A stretch of DNA of 64,000 nt from contig NZ_GL890780.1 of the NCBI RefSeq assembly GCF_000211415.1, positions 113,814-177,813 on the forward strand, in the 5' to 3' direction. Under the pieces are notes generated by a model. It saw only the letters and a list, made by a program, of their open reading frames with translations, had not been told where the DNA came from and did no database searches. The position numbers and the translations under genes are program-made. Source of the stretch: Enterobacter mori LMG 25706. GTDB lineage: Bacteria > Pseudomonadota > Gammaproteobacteria > Enterobacterales > Enterobacteriaceae. This document shows positions 8,215-18,324 of this stretch, piece by piece. Each line of letters begins with the position of its first letter. Position 1 is the first letter of the stretch.

Positions 8215-9144
8215 ATGAATTCCATCTTTACCGAAGAGAACCTGCTGGCCTTCCCCACCGCGGCGCGCTTTGGCAGCTTCAGCAAAGCCGCCGCCGAACT
8301 GGGCGTGACGACCTCCGCCATCAGTTACACCATTAAGCGCATGGAGACCGGGCTGGACGTAGTGCTGTTTGTGCGCAACACGCGCAGCATCGAACTGACC
8401 GAGTCCGGCTTTTACTTTTACCGCAAGGCCACCGACCTGCTAAACGACTTCCATGCCATCAAGCGCGGGATTGATACCATTTCGCAGGGCATTGAGGCGA
8501 GGGTGCGCATCTGTATTAATCAGCTGTTGTATACGCCGCGCCACACCGCCAGGCTGCTGCAGGTGCTGAAAAAACAGTTTCCGACCTGTCAGATCACCGT
8601 CACTACAGAGGTCTACAACGGCGTCTGGGATTCTATTATCAACAACCAGGCCAATATCGCGATTGGCGCACCGGACACGCTGCTCGACGGCGGCGGGATT
8701 GATTACACGGAAATTGGTGCTATTCGCTGGGTCTTTGCCATCGCGCCGGAACATCCGCTCGCCTTTGTTCCCGAACCGATAGCGGAGAGCCAGCTGCGCC
8801 TGTATCCGAACATCATGGTGGAAGATACCGCGCATACCATTAACAAAAAGGTTGGCTGGCTGCTGCACGGGCAGGAGGCGATTCTGGTACCGGATTTCAA
8901 CACCAAATGCCAGTGTCAGATCCTGGGGGAAGGGATTGGCTTTTTGCCGGAATACATGGCGAGAGAGGCGGTGGAGGATGGACTCCTGGCGACGCGACAC
9001 ATTAACAACCCGCGCCAGGATTCGCGCATGCTGCTCGCCACGCAGCATGCCGCGACCGGTCAGGTGACGCGCTGGATCAAACAGCAGTTTGGTCCAGAAG
9101 GTGTGCTGACCGGGATCTACAGCGATTTACTCTGGCGTGCTTAG
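8215..9144 (+). CDS. LysR-family regulator, AllS-like
   Basis: A 309-residue LysR-type regulator. The N-terminal winged helix-turn-helix spans about residues 5-65 (FGSFSKAAAELGVTTSAISY). The effector domain shares the arrangement of AllS, the activator of the E. coli allantoin genes, notably the stretch INQLLYTPRHTARLL followed by YNGVWDSI. This similarity is judged from memory of AllS and supports a ureide-type inducer. It is divergent from the catabolic operon, as LysR regulators usually are from their targets. The ATG at 8215 follows GGGAGTGAG. Its stop codon overlaps the yqaE stop on the other strand. Confidence 0.88.
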   Translation: MNSIFTEENLLAFPTAARFGSFSKAAAELGVTTSAISYTIKRMETGLDVVLFVRNTRSIELTESGFYFYRKATDLLNDFHAIKRGIDTISQGIEARVRICINQLLYTPRHTARLLQVLKKQFPTCQITVTTEVYNGVWDSIINNQANIAIGAPDTLLDGGGIDYTEIGAIRWVFAIAPEHPLAFVPEPIAESQLRLYPNIMVEDTAHTINKKVGWLLHGQEAILVPDFNTKCQCQILGEGIGFLPEYMAREAVEDGLLATRHINNPRQDSRMLLATQHAATGQVTRWIKQQFGPEGVLTGIYSDLLWRA

Positions 9145-9299
9145 CTTTTGGTTTGCACCCAGAACGCGTGGATAAGGCCGGGGAAGTAGCCCAGAATGGT
9201 CAGCAGGATATTCAGAATAAATGCCCAGCCAAATCCTTTACCAAGCAGCACCCCCAACGGCGGGAGAATAATCGTAAAAACAACGCGCCAAAAACCCAT
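9141..9299 (-). CDS. yqaE: YqaE/Pmp3 family small membrane protein
   Basis: A 52-residue protein with two hydrophobic helices, typical of the UPF0057/Pmp3 family (FTIILPPLGVLLGKGFG, then a helix ending in a WVQTK tail). Such proteins sit in the inner membrane and influence membrane potential under stress in other organisms. The ORF could be extended upstream to 9377, but the family length fits the ATG at 9299. It marks the point where the shared enterobacterial gene order resumes after the island. The 3' end overlaps the LysR gene by 4 bases. Confidence 0.9.
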   Translation of the reverse strand: MGFWRVVFTIILPPLGVLLGKGFGWAFILNILLTILGYFPGLIHAFWVQTKS

Positions 9300-9438
9300 A
9301 ATGACTCCGTGCAAGCTAACTAATTGAATAAAAAGAGAACACTCTCTAAGCGTAGCCAGTTTACCCGGCTGTGCCATTGCCCCACCGTTCTTTTACCCTC
9401 TTTTACGATTTTGACACTGGCTTAACGCGCACTTTTAC

Positions 9439-9470
9439 TTTAGCATTTACTTAATTAAGGAAACGCTAAA
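9439..9470. promoter_or_regulatory. 32-bp palindromic operator upstream of ygaV
   Basis: A near-perfect palindrome centred on CTTAATTAAG, with outer arms TTTAGC and GCTAAA; only two positions per arm fail to match. It ends 5 bases before the ygaV ATG and contains its AAGGA ribosome binding site. An ArsR-family repressor binding here would block its own transcription and perhaps translation. The likely binder is YgaV itself (inference). Confidence 0.65.
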
Positions 9471-9475
9471 ACAAA

Positions 9476-9775
9476 ATGACTGAACTTGAACAGCTACAGG
9501 CCAGCGCTGAGCAGGCCGCAGCATTAATGAAAGCGATGAGCAACCCGCACAGGCTGCTGATCCTCTGCACACTTTGCGGCTCACCGAATACCAGCGCGGG
9601 CGATCTGGCGCGCGCGACGGGGCTCAGCGCGTCCGCCACGTCCCAACATCTTGCGCGCATGCGTGAGGAAGGCTTGATAGGCAGTACGCGGGATGCCCAA
9701 CGCATTCTCTACGCCATTAAGAATGACGCTGTATACCAGATTACCAGCACCCTCAAACACCTCTATTGCCCGTAA
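9476..9775 (+). CDS. ygaV: ArsR-family redox/sulfide-responsive repressor YgaV
   Basis: A 99-residue winged-helix protein of the ArsR/SmtB family. The recognition helix lies at about 49-62 (TGLSASATSQHLARM). Cysteines at 31, 34 and 98 are present; the E. coli protein and its BigR relatives use a cysteine pair to sense sulfide or redox state. It is followed 9 bases later by ygaP, a rhodanese, so the pair forms a sulfur-handling operon under its own repressor. The operator at 9439-9470 overlaps the ribosome binding site. Confidence 0.9.
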   Translation: MTELEQLQASAEQAAALMKAMSNPHRLLILCTLCGSPNTSAGDLARATGLSASATSQHLARMREEGLIGSTRDAQRILYAIKNDAVYQITSTLKHLYCP

Positions 9776-9784
9776 GGAGCCGCC

Positions 9785-10306
9785 ATGCCTCTTCCTCTGA
9801 TTACGCCACAGCAGGCAACTGCGCTTATTGCTGAGGGCGCTAAACTGATTGATATTCGCGATACTGATGAATATGCCCGCGAGCATATTGCCCTCGCCCA
9901 CTCCTTCCCGCTGGATTCCTTACCCGGCGCACTTCAGGCTCAGGCAGGGGAAACGGTGATTTTCCACTGTCAGTCCGGTGCGAGAACGTCGAACAACGCC
10001 GCGCGTCTGGTACAGGCGGCCTCTCCCGCGCGGGCATACATCATTGAAGGTGGCATTCAGGGCTGGAAACAGGCCGGGCTGCTGACCGTCGAAGATAAAT
10101 CACAGCCTCTGCCCCTGATGCGGCAGGTACAAATTGCAGCGGGGCTGCTGATCCTGCTCGGCGTGGTGCTGGGCTACACGCTCTCAGGCGGCTTTTTCCT
10201 GCTGAGTGGTTTTGTGGGGGCGGGCCTGCTGTTTGCCGGTCTAACCGGTTTTTGCGGCATGGCGCGGCTGCTGAAGATCATGCCGTGGAACCGTCGTACC
10301 TCGTAA
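9785..10306 (+). CDS. ygaP: membrane-anchored rhodanese YgaP
   Basis: A 173-residue protein with an N-terminal rhodanese domain (about 1-105) and a C-terminal transmembrane hairpin (about 118-160). The catalytic loop is HCQSGART with Cys62 as the persulfide carrier. In E. coli YgaP is an inner-membrane sulfurtransferase with the catalytic domain in the cytoplasm. It is co-transcribed with the regulator ygaV, which fits a role in sulfide or persulfide handling. Confidence 0.93.
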   Translation: MPLPLITPQQATALIAEGAKLIDIRDTDEYAREHIALAHSFPLDSLPGALQAQAGETVIFHCQSGARTSNNAARLVQAASPARAYIIEGGIQGWKQAGLLTVEDKSQPLPLMRQVQIAAGLLILLGVVLGYTLSGGFFLLSGFVGAGLLFAGLTGFCGMARLLKIMPWNRRTS

Positions 10307-10384
10307 GCAGTACCAGACCGTTTAATGCTGTACCCTTTGCACGACGTGGGCTAAGGTGAAGATCGCTAAATGAGAGGAGGTACT

Positions 10385-10564
10385 ATGTTTTCTGTTGGTG
10401 ATTATGTGCAGCCGCGTCAGGGCGGTCCAAAACTGAAAGTGCTCGACGTGAAGGACGACAGCATTGTGGTCGTGCAGGCCAGCAATGAACAGGGCGAGAC
10501 ATTTACCCTGAAAGCCGCAGAGGTGACGTTATATACCGAAGCCGGTGATTTTGGCGTCTGCTGA
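10385..10564 (+). CDS. small DUF2158 (YodC-like) protein
   Basis: A 59-residue protein starting MFSVGDYVQPRQGGPKL, the pattern of the YodC/DUF2158 family of small beta-rich proteins of unknown function. The ATG at 10385 is chosen because AGGAGG lies 5 bases upstream; an in-frame ATG at 10370 would put that site inside the gene. It sits between ygaP and stpA, where E. coli has no such gene. Function unknown. Confidence 0.8.
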   Translation: MFSVGDYVQPRQGGPKLKVLDVKDDSIVVVQASNEQGETFTLKAAEVTLYTEAGDFGVC

Positions 10565-10602
10565 TTGTAAAACCGGGCGGATACGCCCGCCCGGCTTAAG
10601 AC

Positions 10603-11007
10603 TTAAATCAGAAAATCATCCAGTGTTTTACCGTTTGCCAGCGCATTGGCAATCGCCTTTGGCGTGCGGCCCTGGCCGGTCCACGTTTTCTCTTCGCCAT
10701 TCACATCGATAAAGCGATATTTCGCTTCACGCACTTTGCGTTTTTTCACCGGTTTGCCCGCCTGCACGCGTTCAGTACCGAGCAGATCGGAAGGTGAAAT
10801 ACCGTCGGCTTTCATCCGTTCCAGCAACGCATTAATTTTATCCTGCTGCTCTGCACGTTGCTGCTCGAATTCCGACTGCTCGTGTTGTTTTTCTTCAACA
10901 ACGATCCTGACCTTCTCCAGCATTTCTTCAAGAATGTCGACGGATAATTCACGTGCCATTGCACGCAGCGTACGGATATTATTAAGATTCTGTAACGTCA
11001 AAGACAT
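10603..11007 (-). CDS. stpA: H-NS paralogue StpA
   Basis: A 134-residue nucleoid protein. The N-terminal coiled-coil oligomerisation region (about 1-65) is followed by a basic linker and the C-terminal DNA-binding domain with the AT-hook-like loop WTGQGRTPKAI at about 109-119. StpA binds curved AT-rich DNA, partners with H-NS and has RNA chaperone activity. The position beside alaE matches E. coli. The long AT-rich upstream region may itself be an H-NS/StpA target (inference). Confidence 0.95.
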   Translation of the reverse strand: MSLTLQNLNNIRTLRAMARELSVDILEEMLEKVRIVVEEKQHEQSEFEQQRAEQQDKINALLERMKADGISPSDLLGTERVQAGKPVKKRKVREAKYRFIDVNGEEKTWTGQGRTPKAIANALANGKTLDDFLI

Positions 11008-11499
11008 AATAATTAAAAACCTTTTCTTTGGAGTAAACCGGAAATCAGCCGACAGAATAATTCATTTTGCACGCAATATCTACCCATCAGCGCGAGAGGA
11101 CAATTTTGTAAATATTTTAAAATAAATAATTTATATATCTGCCGAGAGAACCGCATGCGTCTCGGGAATTAATTGCCGCATCAAAATATACGGTTACCTT
11201 TGAGCCAAATTGTAGAATATCACGCGACTCTCAAAGACGCGGTTACGGCCTCTGAAAGGATTTCACATAACCAATTGATTTATAAATACAAAAATACATG
11301 AAGAAGAGAAAATAACGAAGCGAGCAAAAAACAGACAAATTTAGAGCATTTTGTGGAATAAACGCCAACAAATAAAAATTTATCACTAGTTGTTAGTTCA
11401 AAGCCAGAGAGATACGCTATACACGTCAAACAAACCAATCTAAATCACTAAGATTTACCGATAAAACATCACCTTTTGTGCTTCTCAAGGAGTTCAGAC
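11008..11499. other. AT-rich intergenic region stpA/alaE
   Basis: A gene-free stretch of 492 bases between the divergent genes stpA and alaE. It is much richer in A and T than its surroundings, with several A and T tracts, as expected for regions silenced by H-NS or StpA. I find no ORF with a ribosome binding site and no clear RNA gene; both promoters must lie here. Confidence 0.6.
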
Positions 11500-11949
11500 A
11501 TGTTCTCACCGCAATCACGCCTGCGCCATGCGGTAGCGGATACCTTCGCGATGGTTGTCTACTGTTCCGTCGTCAACATGCTGATTGAAATTTTCCTCTC
11601 TGGAATGACCTTTGAGCAGTCACTTTCATCTCGTCTGGTGGCCATACCGGTCAACATCGTTATTGCCTGGCCTTATGGATTATATCGCGATGCGATTATG
11701 CGCTTTGCCCGTCGCATTAGCCCGGCAGGTTGGATTAAAAATCTGGCCGATGTGCTGGCGTATGTCACATTCCAGTCACCGGTTTATGTGGCTATTCTGC
11801 TGACCGTGGGCGCAGACTGGCATCAAATCGCGGCGGCGGTCAGCTCAAATATCGTGGTTTCGATGTTAATGGGTGCGGTCTACGGCTACTTTCTCGACTA
11901 CTGCCGCCGTCTGTTTAAAGTCAGCCAGTACAGCCAGGCAAAAGCATGA
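11500..11949 (+). CDS. alaE: L-alanine exporter AlaE
   Basis: A 149-residue inner-membrane protein with four predicted helices, including [12 protein letters not shown] and [15 protein letters not shown]. AlaE exports L-alanine and protects the cell from toxic alanine build-up. Length equals the E. coli protein when the ATG at 11500 is used; it has AAGGAG upstream. The upstream in-frame ATG at 11476 lacks a ribosome binding site. Confidence 0.93.
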   Translation: MFSPQSRLRHAVADTFAMVVYCSVVNMLIEIFLSGMTFEQSLSSRLVAIPVNIVIAWPYGLYRDAIMRFARRISPAGWIKNLADVLAYVTFQSPVYVAILLTVGADWHQIAAAVSSNIVVSMLMGAVYGYFLDYCRRLFKVSQYSQAKA

Positions 11950-11981
11950 GGTGGGGCGACTGGCTCATGCCAGTCGCAGAC

Positions 11982-12326
11982 TTACTGAATGTCGCCAAAC
12001 AGTCCCTTCAGAAAACGCTCCAGCGCCATCCGTGAACTGAAACCGTGCGGAATACCATAATGCTCATGCGTCTCACCGCCTAAATAGAGCGGAAATTGCT
12101 GATAATGATCGCAGGTTTTAATATCCGAGGCAGGCTCAGCAAAGGACAAACTTCTGTCTTTCAGGGTCGGGTGAATAATGAGAGCGGTGCGCCCCATTCT
12201 CGCTTCACGGTTTACGTAAACATAATTCTCGCCACGGCGATATCCATACGCTTTAGATGTCACCTCATCCATGGTGAATCCTTCTTTTTCAAGAACGCGC
12301 GCCACCTCATCGGGTCGTAAATACAT
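11982..12326 (-). CDS. ygaC: DUF2002 protein YgaC
   Basis: A 114-residue cytoplasmic protein of the small DUF2002 family, recognised by [17 protein letters not shown] and the motif [17 protein letters not shown]. In E. coli the gene is under Fur control and has no known biochemical role. It converges with alaE, 32 bases away. Confidence 0.92.
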   Translation of the reverse strand: MYLRPDEVARVLEKEGFTMDEVTSKAYGYRRGENYVYVNREARMGRTALIIHPTLKDRSLSFAEPASDIKTCDHYQQFPLYLGGETHEHYGIPHGFSSRMALERFLKGLFGDIQ

Positions 12327-12486
12327 ATCTCTTCCTCGTTATCTTTTCCTGCCCGGCAACCTTACAGTATTCAGCATTAGCAGGGCTTTCAGAATATTCC
12401 ATAAACTGTTCAATAAGCCGTGACTCGCTTCAGATATTAAATTTCTGAACTAGACTAAACGGGAACGCAAAATTATGGAGGATCCT

Positions 12487-12813
12487 ATGTTTAACAGACC
12501 GAACCGAAACGATATTAATGATGATGCCCAGGATATTCGTAATGATGTCAGCCAATTAGCGGACACGCTAGAGGAAGTGCTGAAGTCCTGGGGAAGTGAC
12601 GCGAAGGATGAAGCAGATGCCGCAAAACGTAAGGCTCAGTCTCTGTTGCGTGAAACCCGTGCCCGGATGCATGGTCGTTCTCGCGCTACGCAGGCGGCCT
12701 GCGACGCGGTGAGCTGTGCCAATACCTTCGTCCGTGAAAAACCGCTATGTGCACTGGGTACGGTTGCCGCCGTCGGTATTTTTGTTGGTGCCCTGCTCAG
12801 CCTGCGTAAGTAA
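12487..12813 (+). CDS. ygaM: ElaB/YqjD-family ribosome/membrane protein YgaM
   Basis: A 108-residue DUF883 protein: a charged helical N-terminal region (about 1-80) and a C-terminal membrane segment with a glycine-rich patch (about 88-104), ending LSLRK. Relatives ElaB and YqjD tether to the inner membrane and bind ribosomes in stationary phase. The start at 12487 follows GGAGG directly; the upstream ATG at 12475 would place this site in the gene. A CTAGACT-like -10 upstream (about 12450) resembles sigma-S promoters. Confidence 0.9.
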   Translation: MFNRPNRNDINDDAQDIRNDVSQLADTLEEVLKSWGSDAKDEADAAKRKAQSLLRETRARMHGRSRATQAACDAVSCANTFVREKPLCALGTVAAVGIFVGALLSLRK

Positions 12814-12825
12814 ACACGACTTATC

Positions 12826-12860
12826 AGCCCCGGTTGCCTCAGGCACCGGGGCTTTTCTTT
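12826..12860 (+). terminator. rho-independent terminator of ygaM
   Basis: The stem AGCCCCGG/CCGGGGCT is extended by an inner TGCC/GGCA stem and followed by TTTTCTTT. It lies 12 bases after the ygaM stop and is a convincing intrinsic terminator. Confidence 0.88.
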
Positions 12861-12953
12861 GTCCGAACGCCTGTAAAACCCGTACAGCACGCCCTGCCCC
12901 GTTGTGCTCATCACACGGGCATTATCAATCTAAATTTCCCATATCTTGTATGG

Positions 12954-12965
12954 TTGATAATTATC
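12954..12965. promoter_or_regulatory. Fur-like element upstream of nrdH
   Basis: TGATAATTATCA is a palindrome resembling the core of a Fur box. It lies about 90 bases upstream of nrdH. The nrdHIEF operon is known to be repressed by Fur with iron in E. coli, so the position makes sense, but the match covers only part of the 19-bp consensus. Confidence 0.4.
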
Positions 12966-13055
12966 ACAACTACATCTAGTATTCCTTTAGCAACAGAGAC
13001 ACAACCTGACGCGTTCAATCGCGCCGTTTTCTTATTCTAAATGGAAATACGAATC

Positions 13056-13295
13056 ATGAGCATTATTATTTACACTCGTAACGATTGTGTTCAGTGCCAC
13101 GCAACCAAACGTGCAATGGAGAGCCGCGGCGTCGCGTTTGAGATGGTAAATATCGACCTGGTGCCCGATGCCGCCGATACCCTGCGCGCGCAAGGTTTCC
13201 GGCAGCTTCCGGTGGTCGTTGCCGGAGAGACCAGCTGGTCTGGCTTTCGCCCGGACATGATCAACCGCCTCGCCGCTCAGGCCGCCCGTGCATGA
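13056..13295 (+). CDS. nrdH: glutaredoxin-like protein NrdH
   Basis: A 79-residue thioredoxin-fold electron donor for the class Ib ribonucleotide reductase. The redox motif CVQC lies at residues 11-14, and SGFRPDMIN near the end is a typical NrdH signature. It is the first gene of nrdHIEF; its stop overlaps the nrdI start (ATGA). The ATG at 13056 gives the usual length; the ATG at 13041 would add five residues. Confidence 0.95.
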   Translation: MSIIIYTRNDCVQCHATKRAMESRGVAFEMVNIDLVPDAADTLRAQGFRQLPVVVAGETSWSGFRPDMINRLAAQAARA

Positions 13296-13702
13296 GTGGG
13301 CTGGTTTTCTTCTCCAGCAGCTCGGAAAACACACTCCGCTTTATCGAGCGCCTCGGGCTGCCTGCGATCCGCATCCCGCTTAACGAGCGGGAGCGAATTC
13401 GGGCAGACGAACCTTACATTCTGGTGGTGCCCAGCTATGGCGGCGGGGGTACGGCGGGGGCGGTTCCCCGTCAGGTGATCCGCTTTCTCAACGATCCCCA
13501 TAACCGGGCACTGATCCGCGGCGTTATTGCGGCGGGTAATCGCAATTTCGGCGATGCCTTTGGCCGCGCCGGGGATGTCATCTCTCAAAAATGCGGCGTG
13601 CCGTATCTCTATCGCTTCGAACTGATGGGGACACAGCAGGACGTAGAAAACGTGCGTAAAGGAGTGAACGAATTTTGGCAACGACAACCGCAGAACGCGT
13701 AA
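13292..13702 (+). CDS. nrdI: flavodoxin-like protein NrdI
   Basis: A 136-residue flavodoxin-like protein that delivers an oxidant to the manganese centre of NrdF to build the tyrosyl radical. Family features are FFSSSSENT (FMN phosphate loop) near residues 6-14 and VPSYGGGG at about 46-53. It overlaps nrdH at its start and nrdE at its end (28 bases), so the operon is tightly coupled. Confidence 0.95.
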   Translation: MSGLVFFSSSSENTLRFIERLGLPAIRIPLNERERIRADEPYILVVPSYGGGGTAGAVPRQVIRFLNDPHNRALIRGVIAAGNRNFGDAFGRAGDVISQKCGVPYLYRFELMGTQQDVENVRKGVNEFWQRQPQNA

Positions 13703-15819
13703 TGCAGGCAACGCCTGATTACCACGCATTAAATGCGATGCTCAACCTCTATGACCGCGAGGGGCGCATCCAGTTTGGTAAAGACCATGATGCGGTGGAC
13801 GCCTTTTTTGCCGCCCACGTTCGGCCTAACACGGTGACGTTTGGCAGCCAGCATGAGCGTCTCGACTATCTGGTTAAAGAAGGCTACTACGAAGAACGCG
13901 TGCTGACCCGCTATGACCGCACCTTTGTGGTGAAGCTGTTTGAACGCGCGCATGCCAGCGGTTTTCGTTTCCAGACGTTTCTTGGCGCGTGGAAGTACTA
14001 CACCAGCTATACCCTGAAGACCTTTGACGGCAAACGCTACTTAGAGAGCTTTGAAGATCGCACCGTGATGGTGGCGTTAACCCTGGCGCAAGGGGATGAA
14101 GCGCAGGCTGAACGCTTGATGGAGGAGATCCTCTCCGGCCGCTTCCAGCCCGCCACACCGACCTTCCTCAACTGCGGCAAGGCCCAGCGCGGCGAGCTGG
14201 TCTCCTGTTTCCTGCTGCGCATCGAAGACAATATGGAGTCGATTGGCCGAGCGGTGAACTCGGCGCTGCAGCTCTCTAAACGCGGCGGCGGCGTGGCGTT
14301 TCTGCTCTCGAACCTGCGCGAAGCGGGCGCGCCAATCAAGCGCATTGAAAACCAGTCCTCCGGGGTTATCCCGGTAATGAAGATGCTGGAAGATGCCTTC
14401 TCCTATGCCAACCAGCTCGGCGCGCGTCAGGGCGCGGGTGCGGTTTACCTGCATGCGCACCACCCTGATATTCTGCGCTTTCTGGATACCAAGCGCGAAA
14501 ACGCCGACGAAAAAATCCGCATCAAAACCCTGTCGCTCGGCGTGACTATCCCGGATATCACTTTCCGGCTCGCCAAAGAGAATGCCGAGATGGCGCTCTT
14601 CTCGCCCTATGACATTGAGCGTATTCACGGCAAAGCCTTTGGCGACGTGGCAATAAACGACCTCTACGACGAGCTGGTGGCCGACGAACGCATCCGTAAA
14701 AAGTACATCAACGCCCGCGATTTCTTCCAGACGCTGGCGGAGATCCAGTTTGAGTCCGGCTATCCCTACATCATGTACGAGGACACGGTGAACCGCGCGA
14801 ACCCGATTGCCGGGCGCATCAACATGAGCAACCTGTGCTCGGAGATTTTGCAGGTCAACAGCGCCTCCACCTACGACGAAAACCTGGACTACGCGGACAT
14901 CGGGAAAGATATCTCCTGCAACCTCGGCTCGCTGAATATTGCCCACACCATGGATTCCCCAGACCTTGGCCGCACGGTGGAGACCGCCATTCGTGGGCTG
15001 ACGGCGGTGTCCGACATGAGCCACATCCGCAGCGTGCCGTCTATTGAAGCGGGCAACGCCGCGTCCCACGCCATCGGCCTGGGGCAGATGAACCTGCACG
15101 GGTATCTGGCGCGGGAAGGCATCGACTACGGCAGTCCGGAGGGGCTGGATTTCACCAACCTCTATTTCTACACCGTCACCTGGCACGCGCTGCACACCTC
15201 GATGATGCTGGCGCGCGAGCGCGACCAGCGCTTCGCGGGCTTTGAGCAGTCGCGCTACGCGAGCGGAGAGTATTTCAGCCAGTACCTTGAAGGCGACTGG
15301 CAGCCGAAAACCGAAAAAGTGCGCGAGCTTTTTGTCCGCGCGGGGATCGTTCTGCCGACGCGCGAGATGTGGCAGCAGCTGCGTGACGAGGTGATGCGCT
15401 ACGGCATTTATAACCAGAACCTGCAGGCGGTGCCGCCGACCGGATCGATTTCCTCCATCAACCATGCCACGTCGAGCATTCATCCCATCGTGTCGAAAAT
15501 TGAAATTCGTAAAGAAGGCAAAACGGGGCGCGTTTACTACCCTGCCCCGTTTATGACCAACGAGAACCTGGCGCTCTATCAGGACGCGTATGAGATCGGC
15601 CCGGAAAAAATCATCGATACCTACGCCGAGGCGACGAAGCACGTGGATCAGGGGCTGTCGCTGACGCTCTTCTTCCCGGATACCGCCACCACGCGGGATA
15701 TCAACAGGGCGCAGATCTATGCCTGGAAGAAAGGCATCAAAACGCTCTACTACATTCGCCTGCGCCAGCTTGCGCTGGAAGGCACCGAAATCGAAGGCTG
15801 CGTGTCCTGCGCGCTGTAA
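13675..15819 (+). CDS. nrdE: class Ib ribonucleotide reductase large subunit NrdE
   Basis: A 714-residue alpha subunit that reduces ribonucleoside diphosphates. It uses a TTG start within the nrdI coding region (AAGGAGTGAACG just upstream), which matches the E. coli N-terminus [11 protein letters not shown]. Recognisable parts include [10 protein letters not shown] (active-site Cys), NLCSEI, the radical-transfer tyrosine pair in LYYIRLRQ and the C-terminal redox pair CVSC (709/712) recharged by NrdH. One oddity is [12 protein letters not shown], where NrdE proteins I know have Tyr in place of the fifth residue Ser. Confidence 0.96.
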   Translation: MATTTAERVMQATPDYHALNAMLNLYDREGRIQFGKDHDAVDAFFAAHVRPNTVTFGSQHERLDYLVKEGYYEERVLTRYDRTFVVKLFERAHASGFRFQTFLGAWKYYTSYTLKTFDGKRYLESFEDRTVMVALTLAQGDEAQAERLMEEILSGRFQPATPTFLNCGKAQRGELVSCFLLRIEDNMESIGRAVNSALQLSKRGGGVAFLLSNLREAGAPIKRIENQSSGVIPVMKMLEDAFSYANQLGARQGAGAVYLHAHHPDILRFLDTKRENADEKIRIKTLSLGVTIPDITFRLAKENAEMALFSPYDIERIHGKAFGDVAINDLYDELVADERIRKKYINARDFFQTLAEIQFESGYPYIMYEDTVNRANPIAGRINMSNLCSEILQVNSASTYDENLDYADIGKDISCNLGSLNIAHTMDSPDLGRTVETAIRGLTAVSDMSHIRSVPSIEAGNAASHAIGLGQMNLHGYLAREGIDYGSPEGLDFTNLYFYTVTWHALHTSMMLARERDQRFAGFEQSRYASGEYFSQYLEGDWQPKTEKVRELFVRAGIVLPTREMWQQLRDEVMRYGIYNQNLQAVPPTGSISSINHATSSIHPIVSKIEIRKEGKTGRVYYPAPFMTNENLALYQDAYEIGPEKIIDTYAEATKHVDQGLSLTLFFPDTATTRDINRAQIYAWKKGIKTLYYIRLRQLALEGTEIEGCVSCAL

Positions 15820-16788
<969 letters not shown>

Positions 16789-16879
16789 TGTATGAATTAA
16801 CGTTCATTAATTAAATATAAATCTCATTATTTCCATACCAATATTTCACCAGGCACTACACTGTAATTCCCCCGTCATA

Positions 16880-16908
16880 TTCGCCTGAATCATACCGATT
16901 CAGGCGAA
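16880..16908. terminator. hairpin terminator after nrdF
   Basis: A 12-bp perfect stem (TTCGCCTGAATC/GATTCAGGCGAA) with a 5-base loop, followed by ATTTC. It lies about 90 bases after nrdF and separates the nrd operon from proVWX. The T-tract is short, so efficiency is uncertain. Confidence 0.6.
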
Positions 16909-17025
16909 ATTTCCCGATGCAGCAGCAAAAAATTGAGAAAAATTCAAAAAGCCCTCAGCCCTTTACTCATGGGAAATTCAGCCGTTTCGCTTGCGTCAAA
17001 ATTCTGACTTCAGACCACCTCAGGG

Positions 17026-17053
17026 TTGTCTCAGATTCTCAGTATGTTAGGGT
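17026..17053 (+). promoter_or_regulatory. proU main promoter (P2-like)
   Basis: TTGTCT and TAGGGT, 16 bases apart, about 70 bases upstream of proV, lie in a stretch that matches what I recall of the E. coli proU P2 promoter, including the preceding TTGCGTCAAAATTCTGAC. In E. coli this promoter is induced by high osmolarity and silenced by H-NS. Confidence 0.7.
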
Positions 17054-17121
17054 TATGCCCGTTAACAATTTACCATGGTAATCATATCGACATAAACTAA
17101 TAACAGGACACTCTCTATTGC

Positions 17122-18324
17122 ATGGCAATTAAATTAGAAGTGAAAAATCTTTATAAAGTATTTGGCGAGCATCCGCAGCGCGCATTCAAATATATTGAGA
17201 AAGGCCTTTCGAAAGAGCAAATTCTGGAAAAAACCGGGCTATCGCTTGGCGTGAAAAACGCCAGTCTGGCCATTGAAGAAGGCGAGATTTTTGTCATCAT
17301 GGGGTTATCCGGTTCGGGTAAATCCACTATGGTTCGCCTTCTCAATCGCCTGATTGAACCCACCCGCGGGCAGGTGCTGATTGACGGCGTGGATATCGCC
17401 AGAATATCAGACGCAGAGCTTCGCGAGGTGCGCAGAAAGAAGATTGCGATGGTGTTTCAGTCATTCGCGCTGATGCCGCATTTGACGGTGCTGGATAATG
17501 CCGCCTTCGGTATGGAATTAGCCGGTACGCCCGCTCAGGAACGGCATGAAAAAGCCCTTGATGCACTGCGTCAGGTCGGGCTGGAAAATTATGCCCACGC
17601 GTATCCGGATGAACTTTCCGGCGGTATGCGTCAGCGTGTAGGATTAGCCCGCGCGTTAGCCATTAATCCAGACATATTATTAATGGATGAAGCCTTCTCG
17701 GCGCTCGATCCGTTAATTCGCACCGAGATGCAGGATGAGCTGGTAAAATTACAGGCTAAACATCAACGTACCATTGTCTTTATTTCCCACGACCTCGATG
17801 AAGCCATGCGTATTGGCGACCGTATTGCCATTATGCAAAACGGTGAAGTCGTGCAGGTGGGAACACCGGATGAAATTCTCAATAATCCGGCGAATGATTA
17901 TGTCCGCACCTTCTTCCGCGGCGTGGATATTAGCCAGGTGTTTAGCGCCAAAGATATTGCCCGTCGAACTCCGAACGGCATTATCCGTAAAACGCCAGGC
18001 TTTGGCCCGCGCTCGGCGCTGAAGCTGCTGCAGGATGAAGACCGTGAATACGGTTATCTGGTTGAACGCGGCAATAAATTTGTCGGCGTTGTCTCCATCG
18101 ACTCCCTGAAAACGGCTCTCACTGAGAACCAGGGGATCGATGCGGCGTTAATTGACGCTCCGCTCGCCGTGGACGCAGAAACGCCGCTCAGCGAGTTGCT
18201 CTCTCACGTGGGTCAGGCGCCATGCGCCGTACCGGTCGTTAGTGAGGAACAACAGTACGTCGGCATCATCTCAAAACGGATGCTGCTGCAGGCTTTAGAT
18301 CGCGAGGGGGCAAACAATGGCTGA
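17122..18324 (+). CDS. proV: glycine betaine/proline ABC transporter ATPase ProV
   Basis: A 400-residue ATPase of the ProU osmoprotectant importer. Walker A is GLSGSGKST at 61-69, the signature is [10 protein letters not shown], and Walker B is [13 protein letters not shown]. The C-terminal part (about 275-400) has two CBS domains that couple ionic strength to transport in this family. Its end overlaps proW by 8 bases. Confidence 0.97.
   Translation: MAIKLEVKNLYKVFGEHPQRAFKYIEKGLSKEQILEKTGLSLGVKNASLAIEEGEIFVIMGLSGSGKSTMVRLLNRLIEPTRGQVLIDGVDIARISDAELREVRRKKIAMVFQSFALMPHLTVLDNAAFGMELAGTPAQERHEKALDALRQVGLENYAHAYPDELSGGMRQRVGLARALAINPDILLMDEAFSALDPLIRTEMQDELVKLQAKHQRTIVFISHDLDEAMRIGDRIAIMQNGEVVQVGTPDEILNNPANDYVRTFFRGVDISQVFSAKDIARRTPNGIIRKTPGFGPRSALKLLQDEDREYGYLVERGNKFVGVVSIDSLKTALTENQGIDAALIDAPLAVDAETPLSELLSHVGQAPCAVPVVSEEQQYVGIISKRMLLQALDREGANNG

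Larger units (their letters stand above)
16789..17121. other. nrdF-proV intergenic region
   Basis: 333 bases without a gene. It holds an AT-rich stretch after nrdF, a strong hairpin (16880-16908) and the proU promoter region (17026-17053). No ORF of interest is seen. Confidence 0.7.

Noticed and set aside
8027-8218. 63-codon frame upstream of the LysR gene
   Set aside because: No ribosome binding site, overlaps the LysR start region, no recognisable pattern.
12960-12990. Possible NrdR boxes upstream of nrdH
   Set aside because: ACATCTAGTATT resembles half of a box only, and I could not find a pair at the right spacing.
14077-15642. 521-codon open frame on the minus strand within nrdE
   Set aside because: Shadow frame of a GC-rich conserved gene; product has no recognisable domain and nrdE is certain.
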